A stretch of 64,000 nt of DNA from Ceratopteris richardii (lineage: Eukaryota; Streptophyta; Polypodiopsida; Polypodiales; Pteridaceae), in assembly GCA_020310875.1 (NCBI GenBank), contig CM035439.1, positions 136,108,753-136,172,752 on the forward strand. Reading direction: 5' to 3'. The position numbers and the translations under genes are program-made. This document shows positions 31,096-43,795 of the stretch, piece after piece. Each line of letters begins with the position of its first letter. The stretch's first letter is position 1. The notes under the pieces are model-generated. The model searched no databases. It saw only the letters and a list, made by a program, of their open reading frames with translations, and was not told the origin of the DNA.

Positions 31096-31914
31096 ATGAT
31101 ATTTCCATCATTCATTGACAAATTGGACAGAAGCAACTATCCAGCATGGTCACTAAGGATGCAAGCCTACCTCCAAGGAAGAAGACTATATGGATATATC
31201 TCAGGAGATGAAGAAATTCCAACATTCAAGAGCAAACATCAACCCACAAGGGAAGAACAAGAAAGGCTGACCACATGGTGTGCAAAGGATGCTCTTGCCA
31301 GCTCTTATCTACTTAACTCAATATCTGATTTCTTATTACCTCACAATAGGAATTGCAAGACCTCCCAAGAGACTTGGGAAGTACTTTTTCCATATTTCTC
31401 ATCAAATGCAAGAGCTAGGAAGAACCAGCTATGGATAGAGTTTAAAACCCTAAAAAAGCAACCAAAGCAAGGTGTAGCTGATTACGTCACCAAGATGAAG
31501 GATGTGACTGACCAACTTGCAAGTATTGGAGAGGAGATAGAAGAAGAACATATAGTAAGGCGAATCATAAATGGCATCAAAGCTGATGATAAGTGGGAGT
31601 CCTTCACCACAACAACGGACCTTTACATGGATATGCATATACCTAACCTCAACACCCTGATGGGGCAACTCTTCACCCATGAGACAAAGCTCAACAAGAA
31701 TGGAGACAACTCTAGAGGTAATCAATCTTCTGCCCTTTATACAGATAGAAATAAAATTCAGGATAAAGGTAAAGGCAAGAAGAATGAAGAAGAGGCTAGT
31801 ACCTCTCAAGTGAGCTTCACAGGTAGAGGAAGAGGTACTAGAGGAAGGGGAAGAGGAGGAAAACAAGGTAGGGGAGATCTTACAATACTTCACCTTGCAA
31901 TATCTGTGGCCTAA
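31096..31914 (+). CDS. Copia B gag
   Basis: An open frame of 272 residues starting at an ATG soon after the PBS. It has the Copia gag pattern (KLDRSNYPAWSLRMQAYLQG; ETWEVLFPYF; VADYVTKMKDVTDQLASIGE; RRIINGIKADDKW) and an Arg/Gly-rich tail (GRGRGTRGRGRGGKQGRG). In plus-strand sequence just downstream a knuckle-like segment (CNICGLTNHTTEEC) and more Gly/Arg/Asn-rich sequence follow. Gag forms the particle and binds RNA. This is the best-preserved part of the element; pol is fragmentary. Confidence 0.85.
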   Translation: MIFPSFIDKLDRSNYPAWSLRMQAYLQGRRLYGYISGDEEIPTFKSKHQPTREEQERLTTWCAKDALASSYLLNSISDFLLPHNRNCKTSQETWEVLFPYFSSNARARKNQLWIEFKTLKKQPKQGVADYVTKMKDVTDQLASIGEEIEEEHIVRRIINGIKADDKWESFTTTTDLYMDMHIPNLNTLMGQLFTHETKLNKNGDNSRGNQSSALYTDRNKIQDKGKGKKNEEEASTSQVSFTGRGRGTRGRGRGGKQGRGDLTILHLAISVA

Positions 31915-32279
31915 CCAATCACACCACAGAAGAATGCTTCGAGAACAAAAGAAATCAGAGGGGAAGAGGCTTCCATAGAGGAAGTTATGGACAATCCAGA
32001 GGCAAGTTCAACAATGGAGGGAATAACTACCATCACAACTACAATCAAGGCTACAACAAAAACTACCAAGAAGGCTTCAGAGGTAGAAGAGATTATAACA
32101 ACTACATAGAAGACCAAATGATTCATTACTAATCATGAACATGAAATCCAAGCAAGGCAAAGATGAACACATTTTCTATATTGATTCTAGTTGTTCCATT
32201 CCTGTGGCTGGAAATGTAGCATTGCTATCTGATCTTGAAGAACCTAAAGGGAAGCATGAAGTGTAGACAGGTGATGACA

Positions 32280-32605
32280 CTTAAAGCTCAAATGATGGAA
32301 GAGTTTAAAATCAGTGATCTTGGTTTGTTAACATATTTCTTGGTTTATAACTTGTATACACAAAATCTAGTGTGTTCATTACTCAGAGAAAGTATATGCA
32401 TGATATATTGATAAAATTCAAGATGGAGAACACTGAAATTGTAGGTACACCCATGGAACTCAATCATAAACTTAGTTCTCATGAGGGAGAACTCCTTGAG
32501 GATGTTACAGGTTACCAAAAACTTGTTGGGAGTCTCAACTATGCAACATTAACAAGGGTAGACATATGTTATGGAGTAAGTACATTAAGCCAATTTATGC
32601 ATTGA
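32280..32605 (+). pseudogene. Copia B RT fragment
   Basis: The frame at 32,372-32,605 shows the RT C-terminal part: KFKMENTEIVGTPMELNHKL, then GYQKLVGSLNYATLTRVDIC and STLSQFMH. It is related to Copia B2 (MENTKPVGTPLEMNHKL). It ends where the minus-strand nested block begins. Confidence 0.8.
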
Positions 32606-33688
32606 AAGAACTTGGAGAAGCTTGTAGAAGGTAGAAAAGTGTGTTTCGAAGCGACGAAGTTTGGTCAAGCCAGCCGGCACAAGACCAGCCCTTGAGCTTA
32701 TGGAGACTCAAATAGACCTTATAGGAATGCTATAAGTGCAAAGAAATGCACTATGTACTTTGGATCATCAAGGAGAATGAGTTGATACAAAACAGATAGC
32801 TTCGCAGGTCGAATAGCTCAAAAAACTTACTATCTATGGAAGAGACAATGAACTTCAAATGCCCATAGCGACCAACGTGATTACAATTAGAAAAAATCCT
32901 TTTATGGGAGTGATACACATAGGGTTGAGTGTATGGAATGCACAAAAGTATAAGGAATAAGCAAAATATGCTATAGGAATGAAAGCGACATCACCGGTGG
33001 TACTTCCTATTTTTCAGGAATACGTAGAGATTGACCCCCAGACAGAAAAACTAAGATTTCTCCCAATCTACTAAACCAAATGCTTTGAAAATTTACAAGC
33101 ATAAACTAGACACTTATACCTTTTCAGTGAGTCAACTTGCACTCAATTTTGAGCTCTGGAGAGAGAGAGAGAGAGCAGAAGCCTCTGCAAGATTACTATT
33201 GGCGAAGAAGATGATGCAGAAAATTGAAGGAGCAAGACAATGATGGTCACAAGTGTATGTATATTGCTTCCATGTAATGTACAAGTGATTTCAAGTCCTT
33301 ATATAGCCTCAAGGAGTGTTCCACGAATTTTACAAGTTGAATTTGAATTCAAATGAAGGTGGGAATGGTTGTTGGAGGGAATCAATTCACTTTCCTACAA
33401 TCTAGGAAAAGTGAAGATCTACTTTGATCTATTTTTAGGTGATTGATTGCTTGATTGAATGCAACTTCAACCACCACAAATTCGTGGGATTTGGGATCTA
33501 TCTTTCTACCTTTACATGTGTAAAGATCAAGGCTTTTACAATGGTAAATGAACCATCAAAAATCTCTCAAAAAAATACAATAAATGAGCATATGAAAAAG
33601 AACTCTCCAACGGATATTCTTTCGACGCGATAGCCTTTGATGTAGATCAAATCCACCTCAAGCATAGTGTAAGCTTGATGTTCCAACA
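32606..33688 (-). repeat. Copia B2 3' LTR region
   Basis: On the minus strand an LTR starts at TGTTGGAACATCAAGC (33,688) right after a purine-rich stretch (GGTTGATGGGAAGC). A TATATAAGG promoter-like motif lies near 33,300, and a (GA)n tract near 33,160. The far end toward 32,606 is not clear. Confidence 0.6.
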
Positions 33689-35262
33689 GCTTCCCATCAA
33701 CCTAAAGTATGCTTGAGTCTTCATTCTTTGATAGGTTGAATACCTGCCATAGCTTTGAATCTACAAAGCTTTATTCCATCAAGTGCCTTCGTCATCATAT
33801 CTGCTACTTGCTTTTCAGTAGGAACAAAAGAAATGTCGATCTCCTTTGCCATGAGCTTCTCCCTGATGAAGTGCTAATGGACTTCTATGTGCTTGGTTCT
33901 TGCATGAAAAATAGGATTTGCCGCTAGATGCATGGATCTTACATTATCTCCAAATATGTGAGGTTTGGAACTCACAAGTCCCAAATCTGTATACAATGCT
34001 TTTAACCATATTGCCTCTTGAGTTGCTATGGTCAAGCCTCTGTACTCTGCTTCAGTTGAAGATAAAGCAACTGTTGGTTGCTTCTTGGAACTCCATGACA
34101 CTAGCTTTGAACCTGCAAATGCTAAGTAACCAGATGTACTTTTTCTATCATCCTTAGCTCCTGCCGAATCTGCATCTGAGTAGATTTTGATATCCAAATC
34201 TGAAGAGTAAGGATAGAATATACCTTCGTTGATTGTACCTTTGAGATACTTAAGTACTCTCTTAGCCGCATCCATGTGTGGTCTTCTCGGTGAGTGCATG
34301 AACTGACTAAGCACTCCCACACTATATGAGATGTCTACCCTTGTATGAGTAGCATATATCAAGCTACCTACCAAGCTTTGATACTCTTTAATGTCTTCAA
34401 TTTTCTCACCTTCATAAACACTAAGTTTATGATTCATCTCCAAAGGTGTACCTACAGGTTTAGTGTTCTCCATTTTGAACTTGAGAAGAAGATCCTGATC
34501 TTCTTTGAGTCAAATACATTCCTTCATCTGTATATATCACCTGCATACCTAGGAAATATGTGAGCTCACCTAGGTCACTGATTTTGAACTCCTCTTGCAT
34601 GTGTCTCTTGATCCTTTGAATGCCATTTAGATCATCACCTGTCACAATAATATCATCTACATATACACATAGATAGATAACTTCATTGTGATCCCTTTTG
34701 ATGAATAGAGAAGGATCTCAGCTGCTAGCTTTGAACCCTTGATCTTGAAGATATGTAACCAACCGGTAATTCCAAGCTCTAGGAGCTTGTTTCAATCCAT
34801 ACAATGCTTTCTTAAGTCTGCAAACATAAGATGGATGATTAGGGTTTTCAAAGTCTGGTGGTTGTGACATGTATACCTCTTCACTTATCCAACCATTTAA
34901 GAATGCATTTTTCACATCAAGTTGGAGGCGTCTCCAATTCCTTATAGCAGCTACACTTATCAATGTCCTGATTGTACTCATCTTTGCAACTGGTGAGAAT
35001 GTTTCCTCATAGTCTATACCATGAGTTTGTGAGCATCCTTTGGCAACTAGTCTTGCTTGTACCTGCAAACTAATCCATCTGAATTTCTTTTAACTTTATA
35101 TACCCATTTGCAACCAATTACCTTTTGATTCGGTGACATTGGAACTAAATCCCAAGTGTCCATCTCCTTCAATGCATCTATCTCTTCGTTCATGGCCTTT
35201 TCCCAATTAGGGTTTCCCTTTGCCTCTTCATAGGTTGAGGGAATGATCTTAGGGCTTGTTTC
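33689..35262 (-). mobile_element. Copia B2 fragment: RT and RNase H
   Basis: Minus-strand frames at 34,718-35,068 ([35 protein letters not shown]), 34,460-34,645 (FKISDLGELTYFLGMQV) and 33,874-34,473 (KSTSGYLAFAGSKLVSWSSK; NPIFHARTKHIEVH) give RT then RNase H in order. Together with the LTR at 32,606-33,688 this is the 3' half of a Copia related to, but distinct from, Copia B. It meets Copia C near 35,262. Broken fossil. Confidence 0.8.
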
Positions 35263-38200
35263 ATCACATATGATGCCTTCTTCAGCTTACATAATATGTC
35301 CTTTGAATGTGGAGCCTCAATCCCTGATGGCTGAAACACATGTACCTCCTCCTTGAGGTCAACATTCAAACATTTCAATTTGACATGTAACATGAAAACT
35401 TCCCACTTCATTTGAGCTGCTACCATTAGTATGATGCAAATAATGGTCATTAGAGCAAACGAGTCTTGAAAATAAAAACCCTTCACTAGTGAAAGTCCTT
35501 GTGCTACCAATGTCTCTTGATAGCATTCCAAGATTCCTTCTATCATGTCCTTGACTTTCCAGAACCACTTGGTGCTAGTGACCTCCCATGCTTCATTCTT
35601 CATTAAGCTATGAAAATTGTGTTGCATAACCTCCTTCCATGCCGGATCTACAAGTGCTTCATCTTCAATTATTGGCTTCATTACTTGCTTCGTAATCACA
35701 ACCATCATGGCTATACTGACTATGCGAGTAGAAGCCCACTTGTGCTCCTTTATTCTCTGTGGTCTCCTTGGTCCTTCTGCCTTCTCTTGAATAGTTGTTG
35801 GCATAGGATTACTCTGACCATAGAGCTTCTTCTTCACCCATTGCAGTGAAAACCAATTTGTTTGGGTGATTTTAGGTTGGTAGATTCTCTTCTCACCATC
35901 TGATGATGATGCTTCCTCATGTTCATAGGTAGAGATGACTCTTGGGCTAGGTACATAGTGAATTACTCCTTCACTTGATGATAAAATGGAAGCTCTTTTC
36001 TTGTCCTCCACTGCATGTGGCTGCTCCATAGACACCACATCACGACTCCCTTGTATCTTCTTTGCCTTGTGGTCATATAATATGAAAGCCCTTTGCTTTT
36101 CATTATGACCTAAGAAGATGCATCTCTTGCTTTTTGGTTCCAACTTGTTCTTTCTTTGACCTGGAACAAGAGCATAACATTCTAAAGTGTAAGACTAATG
36201 GATTCTTACCAATGTAGACTTCATGATGAATCTTTCTAATTTGATAAGGAAAGCTCATGCCTTCCCTCGTACACATTGTTATCTCAACAATGGTGTGACT
36301 CTTGCATTCCATAATGCCATCATGTTGTGATGTGTGAGGTGTCACTGATTGACACTTTATCCATTACTCTTACACTCTCAAACATTCTAAAGTGTAAGAC
36401 TAACGGATTCTTACCAATGTAGACTTCATGATGACTCTTTCTAATTTGATAAGGAAAGCTCATGCCTTCCCTCGTACACATTGTTATCTCAACAATGGTG
36501 TGACTCTTGCATTCCATAATGCCATCATGTTGTGATGTGTGAGGTGTCACTGATTGACACTTTATCCCTTTGCACTTGCAAAAGCCTTCCAACTCCTCTC
36601 CGTTGAGCTCACCACCACCTCATATTCCAAGCTTCTTCACACTTTTCCCTGGTTCATTTACAACAAGTTGTGGTTGTTCTTTAATCTTACCAAAAGCTTG
36701 AGCCTTATCACGAAGAAAGTACATCCACATCTTCCTCCTATAGTTGTCGACAATCACAATGTAGGAAGATCCTCCCAAGGCCTGCATAGACATCTTACCA
36801 CACAAGTTAGCATATACCAACACTAGAGGAGCCTTTGACCTACTCTTGCTTTCTTGTGGGAATGTCTCTCTGTGCGGCTTGCCCATCATACAAGATCTAT
36901 AAGGTTCCTTCATTCCATTCACTGTAGGTAAGTGATGAAGAACAATACCTTACTTTTGCATCTCCTTCAATAATGTCTCTGTCACTATGATGGGTTCTTG
37001 TTGAGGCTGCATAGAACTAGATTGACCTCTCTCATTAGTAATTTGAGGAGATGCACCACTGTCTAGTACCCATGAATCCACAATTGATTCTTCTTGTGTT
37101 GAGGAGCATAACACCTTTGCTTTGGCACCATGTATTGTCTCCTCCTTCAGTTCATCTATCCTCTTGACATGACAATATGCAATTGCATGTCCCGTCCTTT
37201 TGCAATGGAAGCATTGTCATTCAATCTTCTTCTTGTTACTCCTCCTCTTTGCATTCTTACCTTTGGTTGAGGAACCACCTTTACCTGATGCATTGGTGGA
37301 GAATATAGCATCTCCCTGACTACTTCTTACTTGGGCTTTAAGCTTCAAATCCTCTTCCATTGGTATTGAATAAAACTCCTCAAATGTGAAAGCTTGAGGT
37401 CTCACCTGAGTGTTGAGAGTAGTTACCGTTCCATCATACTTTGGTGGAGAATTTTGAGATATTCCCTTGCTAGTCTTCTCTATCCCTTCACAAGCCATTC
37501 CATCACATGGCTTCTTGATCTGAGTAATGGATGCCTTCATCTTCTCTCCTTCTGCAAACTTCTCTGCTTCCAATTGATTTTCTAAATTTTGAATGCCTGT
37601 TTGGTTGCTTACCTCATAGTGACTCTTCAATATACTCCATGCCTCACTTGCCTTGGATGTATGCTGAATAAGAGGTAGAATAGATTCCATACAATTGTTA
37701 GCTATATAATATAGTGCATTTGCATTCCTTATCTTCCAAGCTTGTAGAAGCTTTGCATCTGGGAGAATCAGCATACTTGGATCCGATGGGTCAAAGGTAG
37801 GTTGTGGCTCTTGCTCACTTCCCATCACCATCTCCAAAAGATCATAAGAATCAGGGATGACTGTAATCTTGAACTTCCAAAGAAAATAATTCATACCATC
37901 TAACTTGCCTTCACTGAAGGTTGGTGGATGAACCCATAGTGTTTTTATTTCCAAATCCATTGCACCAACTCCAGTTCCAATTCCACTTCTAGATTCGAAC
38001 ACCTCCATAGTGTTGAAGTCTTTCTGTCCCATGAACTTGAAGCCTTTGCCTCCGAAGAACTCTAGCTTTGAAGACTTTAGCTCTTGAGAACTCTAGCGTT
38101 GAAGCCTTTGCCTCCCACAAGTTATGGCGTTGAAGCCTTTGCCTCCCAAGAACTCCAATGTTGAAGCCTTTACCTATCACAAACTTTGGAGTTGAAGCAT

Positions 38201-38820
38201 TTACCTCTCACAAGCTTGATTGTTGAAGCATTCCTTCCACAAATCCTAGAGTTGATTCTTTGGCCTCCACCATCTCTGCAATCTTCTATACCTTCCTATG
38301 CTCTGATACCATGTAAGAAAAACAAAATGAATGAATAATGACTGTGTGGTGGCTATTTTTGTAACTCTAATGCCATGTAGAGGTTACCACAACACACATA
38401 TAAGATCAAGGTTAGATAGAAAGAGAGATATTGCTACTCATGCGAATAACACAAGAGATTTGGTTATAATGGAAAGTGGACTCAAGAATAGTAGAAGATG
38501 AACTCACTTAGGATCAAGTCTAGATCCAATGGCCCACATCAATTAGACCCTTCCCCAAGTTAAGAAATCTAGTTTTGTTTCTAGCCCTTGATTTAGGTTG
38601 ATCCTCACATCGGATCAATCCCAAATCTAATGGCTTAGAAGTAATCTTCCTAACTATCCATCTACGGTCTACACTAGACCTCATCTGACCTCAAAGTCAG
38701 GAACCTACCAATGTCCAACACTCTCACATGGCTTCTCCTCATAATGGGGGCCTTACAAAATAGAGTGTTATGGAACAATGGTGGTGCTACATAAGGGTGA
38801 GGCATTGAGCATATCTAACA
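35262..38820 (-). mobile_element. Copia C 5' half: LTR, gag, PR, IN, part of RT
   Basis: On the minus strand: LTR 38,312-38,820 (TGTTAGATATGCTCAATG...TTCTTACA), PBS at 38,301-38,311 (TGGTATCAGAG), gag (38,032-37,217; GKLDGMNYFLWKFKIT), protease near 37,060, integrase pieces (36,922-36,100, partly duplicated at 36,180-36,350 and 36,380-36,560), and integrase tail into RT (36,143-35,270). Gag and LTR are relatives of Copia A, including the GAGGAGAAGCCA LTR block. The 3' half is missing; Copia B2 sequence takes its place. Heavily broken. Confidence 0.8.
38312..38820 (-). repeat. Copia C 5' LTR (509 bp)
   Basis: Minus strand TG...CA ends, PBS directly adjoining, and similarity to the Copia A LTR start. 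No matching 3' LTR is in the window. Confidence 0.8.
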
Positions 38821-39149
38821 GGGGCTATGTGGCTCAAGCAACTCTACACAGATTTGGGGCTACATTCTTACACTCCAATGACTTTTGGAGACAACACTAG
38901 TTCACTTCATTTGGTTGCTAATTATGTACATCATGCAGGACTAAGCACATTGAAGTGCACTATCATTATGTAAAACATAAATTGTTCAACAAGGACATTC
39001 AATTTTCCTATGTATCAACTCAGTTGCAATGTGCAGATATACTCACAAAGTCTTTGGATCGAACCAAGATAGACAAGTTCAAGATGATGATTGGTTTGAA
39101 GGAGATCAAGAAGGAATGAAGATCAAGCATGTTAGGCTTGAGGGGGAGC
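38821..39149 (+). pseudogene. Copia B RNase H end and polypurine tract
   Basis: Copia B resumes here: AMWLKQLYTDLGL, FGDNTSSLHLVAN, then FSYVSTQLQCADILTKSLDR near 39,000-39,060, and the purine tract GAGGGGGAGC before the LTR at 39,150. The last 115 bp (from 39,035) also occur at 46,978. Confidence 0.8.
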
Positions 39150-40175
39150 TGTTGGTGCAAAGAGATCAAGCCTACATGCTTGAATGTTTAGCTTATATCT
39201 TATGTATTCACATATGATCATTCCCTTGTAAAATAAAAATCTTTTACCCATGTAATAGTGCATGTGTTAGATGCACTAATTCCACGAGGAGATAGATGGA
39301 ATCAAATCTCGAGTTACTTGATGAGAAAATAAATCCTATAGTTTATGACTTACTTTTAGGTGCATTTGAATTTGAATTCAAAGATTGGCTCCAACCTTCA
39401 CTATAAAAGTATATGAAAAAGACTCGCATAAAAAAGGCTCACTAAGAGATCATTTGAGAGGGGTACTTAAGTGATTAGTGTGCTCATCTCATAGCCACTT
39501 TACTACCCTCACATTGTGCAATTGAATATTGCCAATGATATTGTATTACTATGTGATTTAATACATACAGATTGATCATATCTCTACTTCACTTCTCCGC
39601 TATGATTTTCTCAGAATATTCATCTTCTCAGAGCTTGTTCTCAATGCATTGTTAATCTTTTGATATGATTTAAAGTGCTATAGAACCAGCATACTGTCTA
39701 GTTCGTAGCTACAAAGGTTATTGCTTCTTTGTATCATGAGATATCTTCACTTCATTACTCTCTAGTCTTTAGCTTGAAGCACCCCGAAAATGTCACGCTA
39801 GTCCTGTGATTTGCTAAGCAACATTCTCAGTGTGTAGTCCACCTTGTTTAGTGACATAGCTCATGATTGGTAGCTATCTAATTAGATACCATAAAAAGGA
39901 ATTTGGCTAATTGCTAGCACGTTTAGAGCTACTTCAATCTACTGAACATGTGTAGAGACTAAAATAGCAAGTCTATGATCTTGGATTAACTTCCTACTTA
40001 TCTGTTTTGATCCACTGATTACTAGATCATGTTCCAAGTATATAAGTAATTATTTGTGATCATTAGGAAGCTAAAGGGGCCTACTATACTCTCCACCACT
40101 TGTTCTTTGTTGGTGTGAAGTAGCGTTTTGCAGCACCACTTCATCTCTGAAGACTATCCAACATCTCGTCCAACA
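39150..40175 (+). repeat. Copia B 3' LTR
   Basis: TGTTGGTGCAAAG...GTCCAACA, 1,026 bp. It is the pair of 30,071-31,069 and is repeated nearly identically at 47,093-48,118 as part of a larger duplication. Confidence 0.87.
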
Positions 40176-41295
40176 ACAAAGACCAAAACCCATGCTAGGA
40201 GAGCACCCAACACGTGTAATTTCATTCAAATATGGAGCAACAAATGATATCCTTAATATAGCTTTAATGCCAATGATGAGAGCTTTGATTCGATGCATGG
40301 AGATAGTATACCAGACTACTACATAGAATTCCTAGAGCATCTTGAAGTGTACCCGTACAAAGCACCCACAATGGAGCCTAATTGGGAGCTAGAATATTCT
40401 ATGGAATGTATGCAAATCCCAAACCTAGGCCTCAAAAGAGGACCCTATTTTAGATTCCAAGGAGATCACTTTGTAAGGGAATATCCCCATCATCTACTTG
40501 TAGGGGAACAACCTTATCTCACCATTCAAGGATATTGATCAAAGTGTGGTAAAAAGCACATTATATGCGAATGTCTCAAAAACCCTACCAATACCTCTAA
40601 GATAACTCCAATCAACGTAATAGGCATAGTGCAACCACCAAGTGGACCCCACCCACCTTTCTACCTAATCAAGCAGTGAACATAATCGAGGCTTTAGAAC
40701 AAACCCAACAAGCAGAACAAGAGAAACCCTCATAATCTAGTGAAATCGAGTCTAGTAGAAAGAAAATTAAGGCATGGAAATTTTACAAGGAAAGAGTTGA
40801 GAGAAAATGGAATAGAAAGCTAGACAAACTTGAAGGAAGTTTGAACGAAACCAAGGAAAAGATTCTAGGTTTAACATCACAAGAATCACTCAAAATTCTT
40901 TCTTTGCCAAAGCTAGGATCAATCTTAGAAGAACCCCTCGTAGAGGACTTGGATATGATGTTCAAAGCCTATCAAGCTATATTGAAAGAAGGATCCAATG
41001 CTTAAGAGTTAGAAAAAATCTAGTCGAGAGTAGACCTACAAATAGAAAGAACCAAGATTTGCATGAGAATGGTTGAACTAGTGCAGGCTTTGCTCGAGGC
41101 TACCCAATATGTTAAGTGGAGTAACCTAATCAAACCAGATTAGAACTTCTAGGGACTACCAGATAGATTAAAGCGGTTGGAATCTAAACCAAACCATTTA
41201 ATGCCAAAAGGAAGCTCATTCCATAAGAAACACACCATGAGAATTCTCACCGATTATATCACAAGTTCTTAATTCTATAGAGTTAGGGTGCTCCA
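40176..41295 (+). mobile_element. Family G gag fragment
   Basis: Plus-strand G gag from the linker before the knuckles (the frame at 40,293-40,538 shows APTMEPNWELEYSMECMQIP) through one knuckle pair (YFRFQGDHFVREYP; SKCGKKHIICEC) and the charged region (ERVERKWNRKLDKLEGSLNE) toward 41,290. It ends at the Copia D LTR. Probably the continuation of the G element starting at 28,940, with the capsid part lost. Broken fossil. Confidence 0.78.
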
Positions 41296-42088
41296 TGTTG
41301 GAGAATTCCTCTCCTATTTGCAGCGGAAAGTGTAGAAGATCTTCTTAGGATCAAGAATTTCGCGAACAGCTGAACCTTCAAATGAACATTGGTACCAAAT
41401 GAAAAATGCAATGAACTTGAAACTTTGGTCACTCAAACTAGACACGTACAGCTTTCCAATGAGCTATCAAACACTCAATTTGGGGTAGTTTTGGGTTGGA
41501 AAGTCTTTGCCTCAATGCAGGCTACCTGTCCACTCAATTAAGCTAAAAACTAGACTTCACTAAAAACTGAATAACTCACACAACATCAAGAATTTGATAA
41601 AACTCTTCTAGATAAAGGAAGTACTCAAGATAAGCTTTCCAACGGATGTTTAAACTCTAAAATTGGATACATATAGTGAGAGATATGACTCTCACAAGTA
41701 GACTACACAGAAATGGGTATGCGGCTATACATAGTCTATGAGAGTGAAGAGAACGAAATGACTCAAACCAAATGAACTAGCTACAAGGGGACTTCCACGC
41801 TTTCTTCCTCTATTCTTGAGTGTTGCCCCTTGCCTCTTTTATAGCCAAGTGACCAAAAACTCTCATGATGAGATTGAGAGCTCTTCTCCATAACTTCTCC
41901 ACCACTTTGGACAGCCACTCCTCTTACAGTTCAGTTTTTGGATTTGATTCTCTTTTGATTGATTCTCTTTTGGCCTCCACTACTTGCTCAAGTAAATGCT
42001 TCCATTTTTCAGTTTTGTATTTTCCTTCTACTTGAAGAAAATCCTTTTTGCAAAAATATATACGACCTTACTTCTTTATTTTTTAACA
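41296..42088 (-). repeat. Copia D 3' LTR, copy 1
   Basis: TGTTGGAGAATTCC...TTTTTTAACA, 793 bp; repeated at 49,239-50,031 by the large duplication, not as the partner LTR. Confidence 0.87.
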
Positions 42089-43794
42089 CTCCCCCTGAAG
42101 CTCACATGTGAGCTTGCACCTTCAGCCATATCTTGCAAGTTTGATGTCATCTTTGAACCTCTTTAGCGTAGAAGCATCTAAGGACTTTGTAAACATGTCT
42201 ACAACCTGGTCATTAGTTCTAATGAACTTTATATCCACATCCTTGCTCAAAACTTTTTCTGGAACATAATGATAATGCACTTCTATGTGCTTGCTTCGTG
42301 CATGAAACATTGGATTGTTTGTCAAGTGAATGCTTGACATGTTGTCACCATAAATTGGAATGGTCTCCACCTGCACATCAAGATCAGCCAAGAACTTCTT
42401 AATCCACATAGCTTCACAAGTTGCAAAGGCTAATCCTCTATATTCAGCTTTTGTCGATGATAGTGCAACAGTAGGTTGCTTCTTCGAGCTCCATGTGATA
42501 GGTTTGCTAGCTATCATGAACACATAACCTGAAGTGGATCTTCTATCTTCCTTCGAACCAGCCCAATCAGCATCACTGAAGCCTTTTACCTGCAATTCTT
42601 CATCATATATATAAAACAAGGCATGATTGATTGTATGCTTCACATATCTTAGCACTCGTTTGGCTGAATTTAAATGTTCACTTGTTGGAGCTTGCATAAA
42701 TTGAGAAAGAACTCTAACAATATAACACAAATCTGGTCTTGTGATTGTAGCATAGATCAATGAACCTATAATACTCTTGTATGTAATTACATCATGTAAC
42801 TTCTCTCCATCATTTGAGCATAGCTTCACATTTGTGTCCATAGGTTGAGTCAATGGTTTGCATTCACTCATTCCGAATCTGGAAAGAATATCCAACAGGT
42901 ACTTTCTTTGCATCAAGTAAATGCCATCTTTCCCATAGACTATCTCAATGCCTAAAAAGTATTTCGGCTCACCAAGATCTGAAATTTTAAACTCCTTACC
43001 GAGTTTTCTTTTTATCTCTTGTATTCTTGTAACATTACTTCCTGTTATGATGAGATCATCAACGTATATGCAAATATATACCTGCTTGCCTTCTTCTTTC
43101 TTCATGTAGAGAGAGGGATCTACATTAGTTGGACTATACCCACACTTTGTGAGGTACTCGACCAATCTTTGATTCTAAGCACATGGTGCTTGCTTCAGCC
43201 CATACAAAGCTTTCTTCAATCTACAAACAAAATTTGGATGCTTTCTATCTTCAAATCCAATCGGTTGAATCATGTATATCTCTTATTGAAGTTCACCATT
43301 GAGAAAAGCATTTTTTATGTCAAGTTGGTACAATGGCCATCTCCTTGTTGCACTCACTGCAATCAAGGTTCTAATTGTTCCCATCTTTGCAACCGGGCTG
43401 AAAGTCTCTTCATAGTCGATGCCGTGAGTTTGCTTGAATCCTTTTGCTACTAGTCTAGCTTTATGCCTAGCTAGAGAACCATCATCATTTCTCTTTATTT
43501 TAAACACCCATTTATTTGGAACAATCTTCATACCTTCAGCCTTTGGAACTAGCTCCCATGTGTGATTGTCCTTGAGAGCTTTTATCTCTTCTTGCATAGC
43601 TTCTTGCCATTCTTTTTGTGTGCATGCTTCTTCATATGCATCCGGTTCTTTGTCTTGAACCACCTGTGTCATATATGCAAAATGCTTTTGCAATAAAACT
43701 ATCAGAACTCAGCCTTTGAATTGGATACCTTGCTCTTGAAGACCTCCTTTCATTTCCTTTTGAATATTGCTTCTTCAATCGGTTCAACTTTACC
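41296..43794 (-). mobile_element. Copia D 3' half, copy 1
   Basis: Minus strand: integrase tail and RT start (43,693-43,283: EWQEAMQEEIKALKDNHTWE; KARLVAKGFKQTHGIDYEET), RT and RNase H (43,165-42,122: YVDDLIITGSN; KSTSGYVFMI-like RRSTSGYVFMIASKP; NPMFHARSKHIEVHYHYVPE), polypurine tract (CTTCAGGGGGAGTG) and 3' LTR 41,296-42,088 (793 bp). The typical Copia order is kept. The 5' half is absent here because X2 sequence starts at 43,795. Only a few breaks in what remains. Confidence 0.88.
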
Positions 43795-43795
43795 T

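Larger units (their letters stand above)
30071..40175 (+). mobile_element. Copia B, filled with nested Copia pieces
   Basis: 5' LTR 30,071-31,069, PBS from 31,071 (TAGTATCAGAGC, tRNA-iMet type), gag from 31,096, a small RT piece (32,280-32,605), then minus-strand Copia material (32,606-38,820), then the RNase H end (38,821-39,140), polypurine tract and 3' LTR (39,150-40,175). Much of the internal pol is missing. The LTRs are clearly diverged, including an indel near 39,550, so this is older than Copia A. It sits between the leader and gag of a G element. Broken, several breaks plus large losses. Confidence 0.82.
39035..43794. repeat. Large direct duplication, copy 1 (4.76 kb)
   Basis: Nearly identical to 46,978-51,735 (by eye about 20 substitutions and one 3-bp indel, roughly 0.4%). 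It spans the Copia B tail and LTR, a G gag fragment and most of Copia D. X2 sequence follows directly at its right end. Confidence 0.93.

Noticed and set aside
31450-31893. Minus-strand frame opposite Copia B gag
   Set aside because: Antisense of the gag frame; Ser-rich because of the Arg/Gly-rich sense codons.
43019-43453. Plus-strand frame opposite Copia D RT, repeated at 50,962-51,393
   Set aside because: Antisense of RT; its conservation between copies only reflects the recent duplication.
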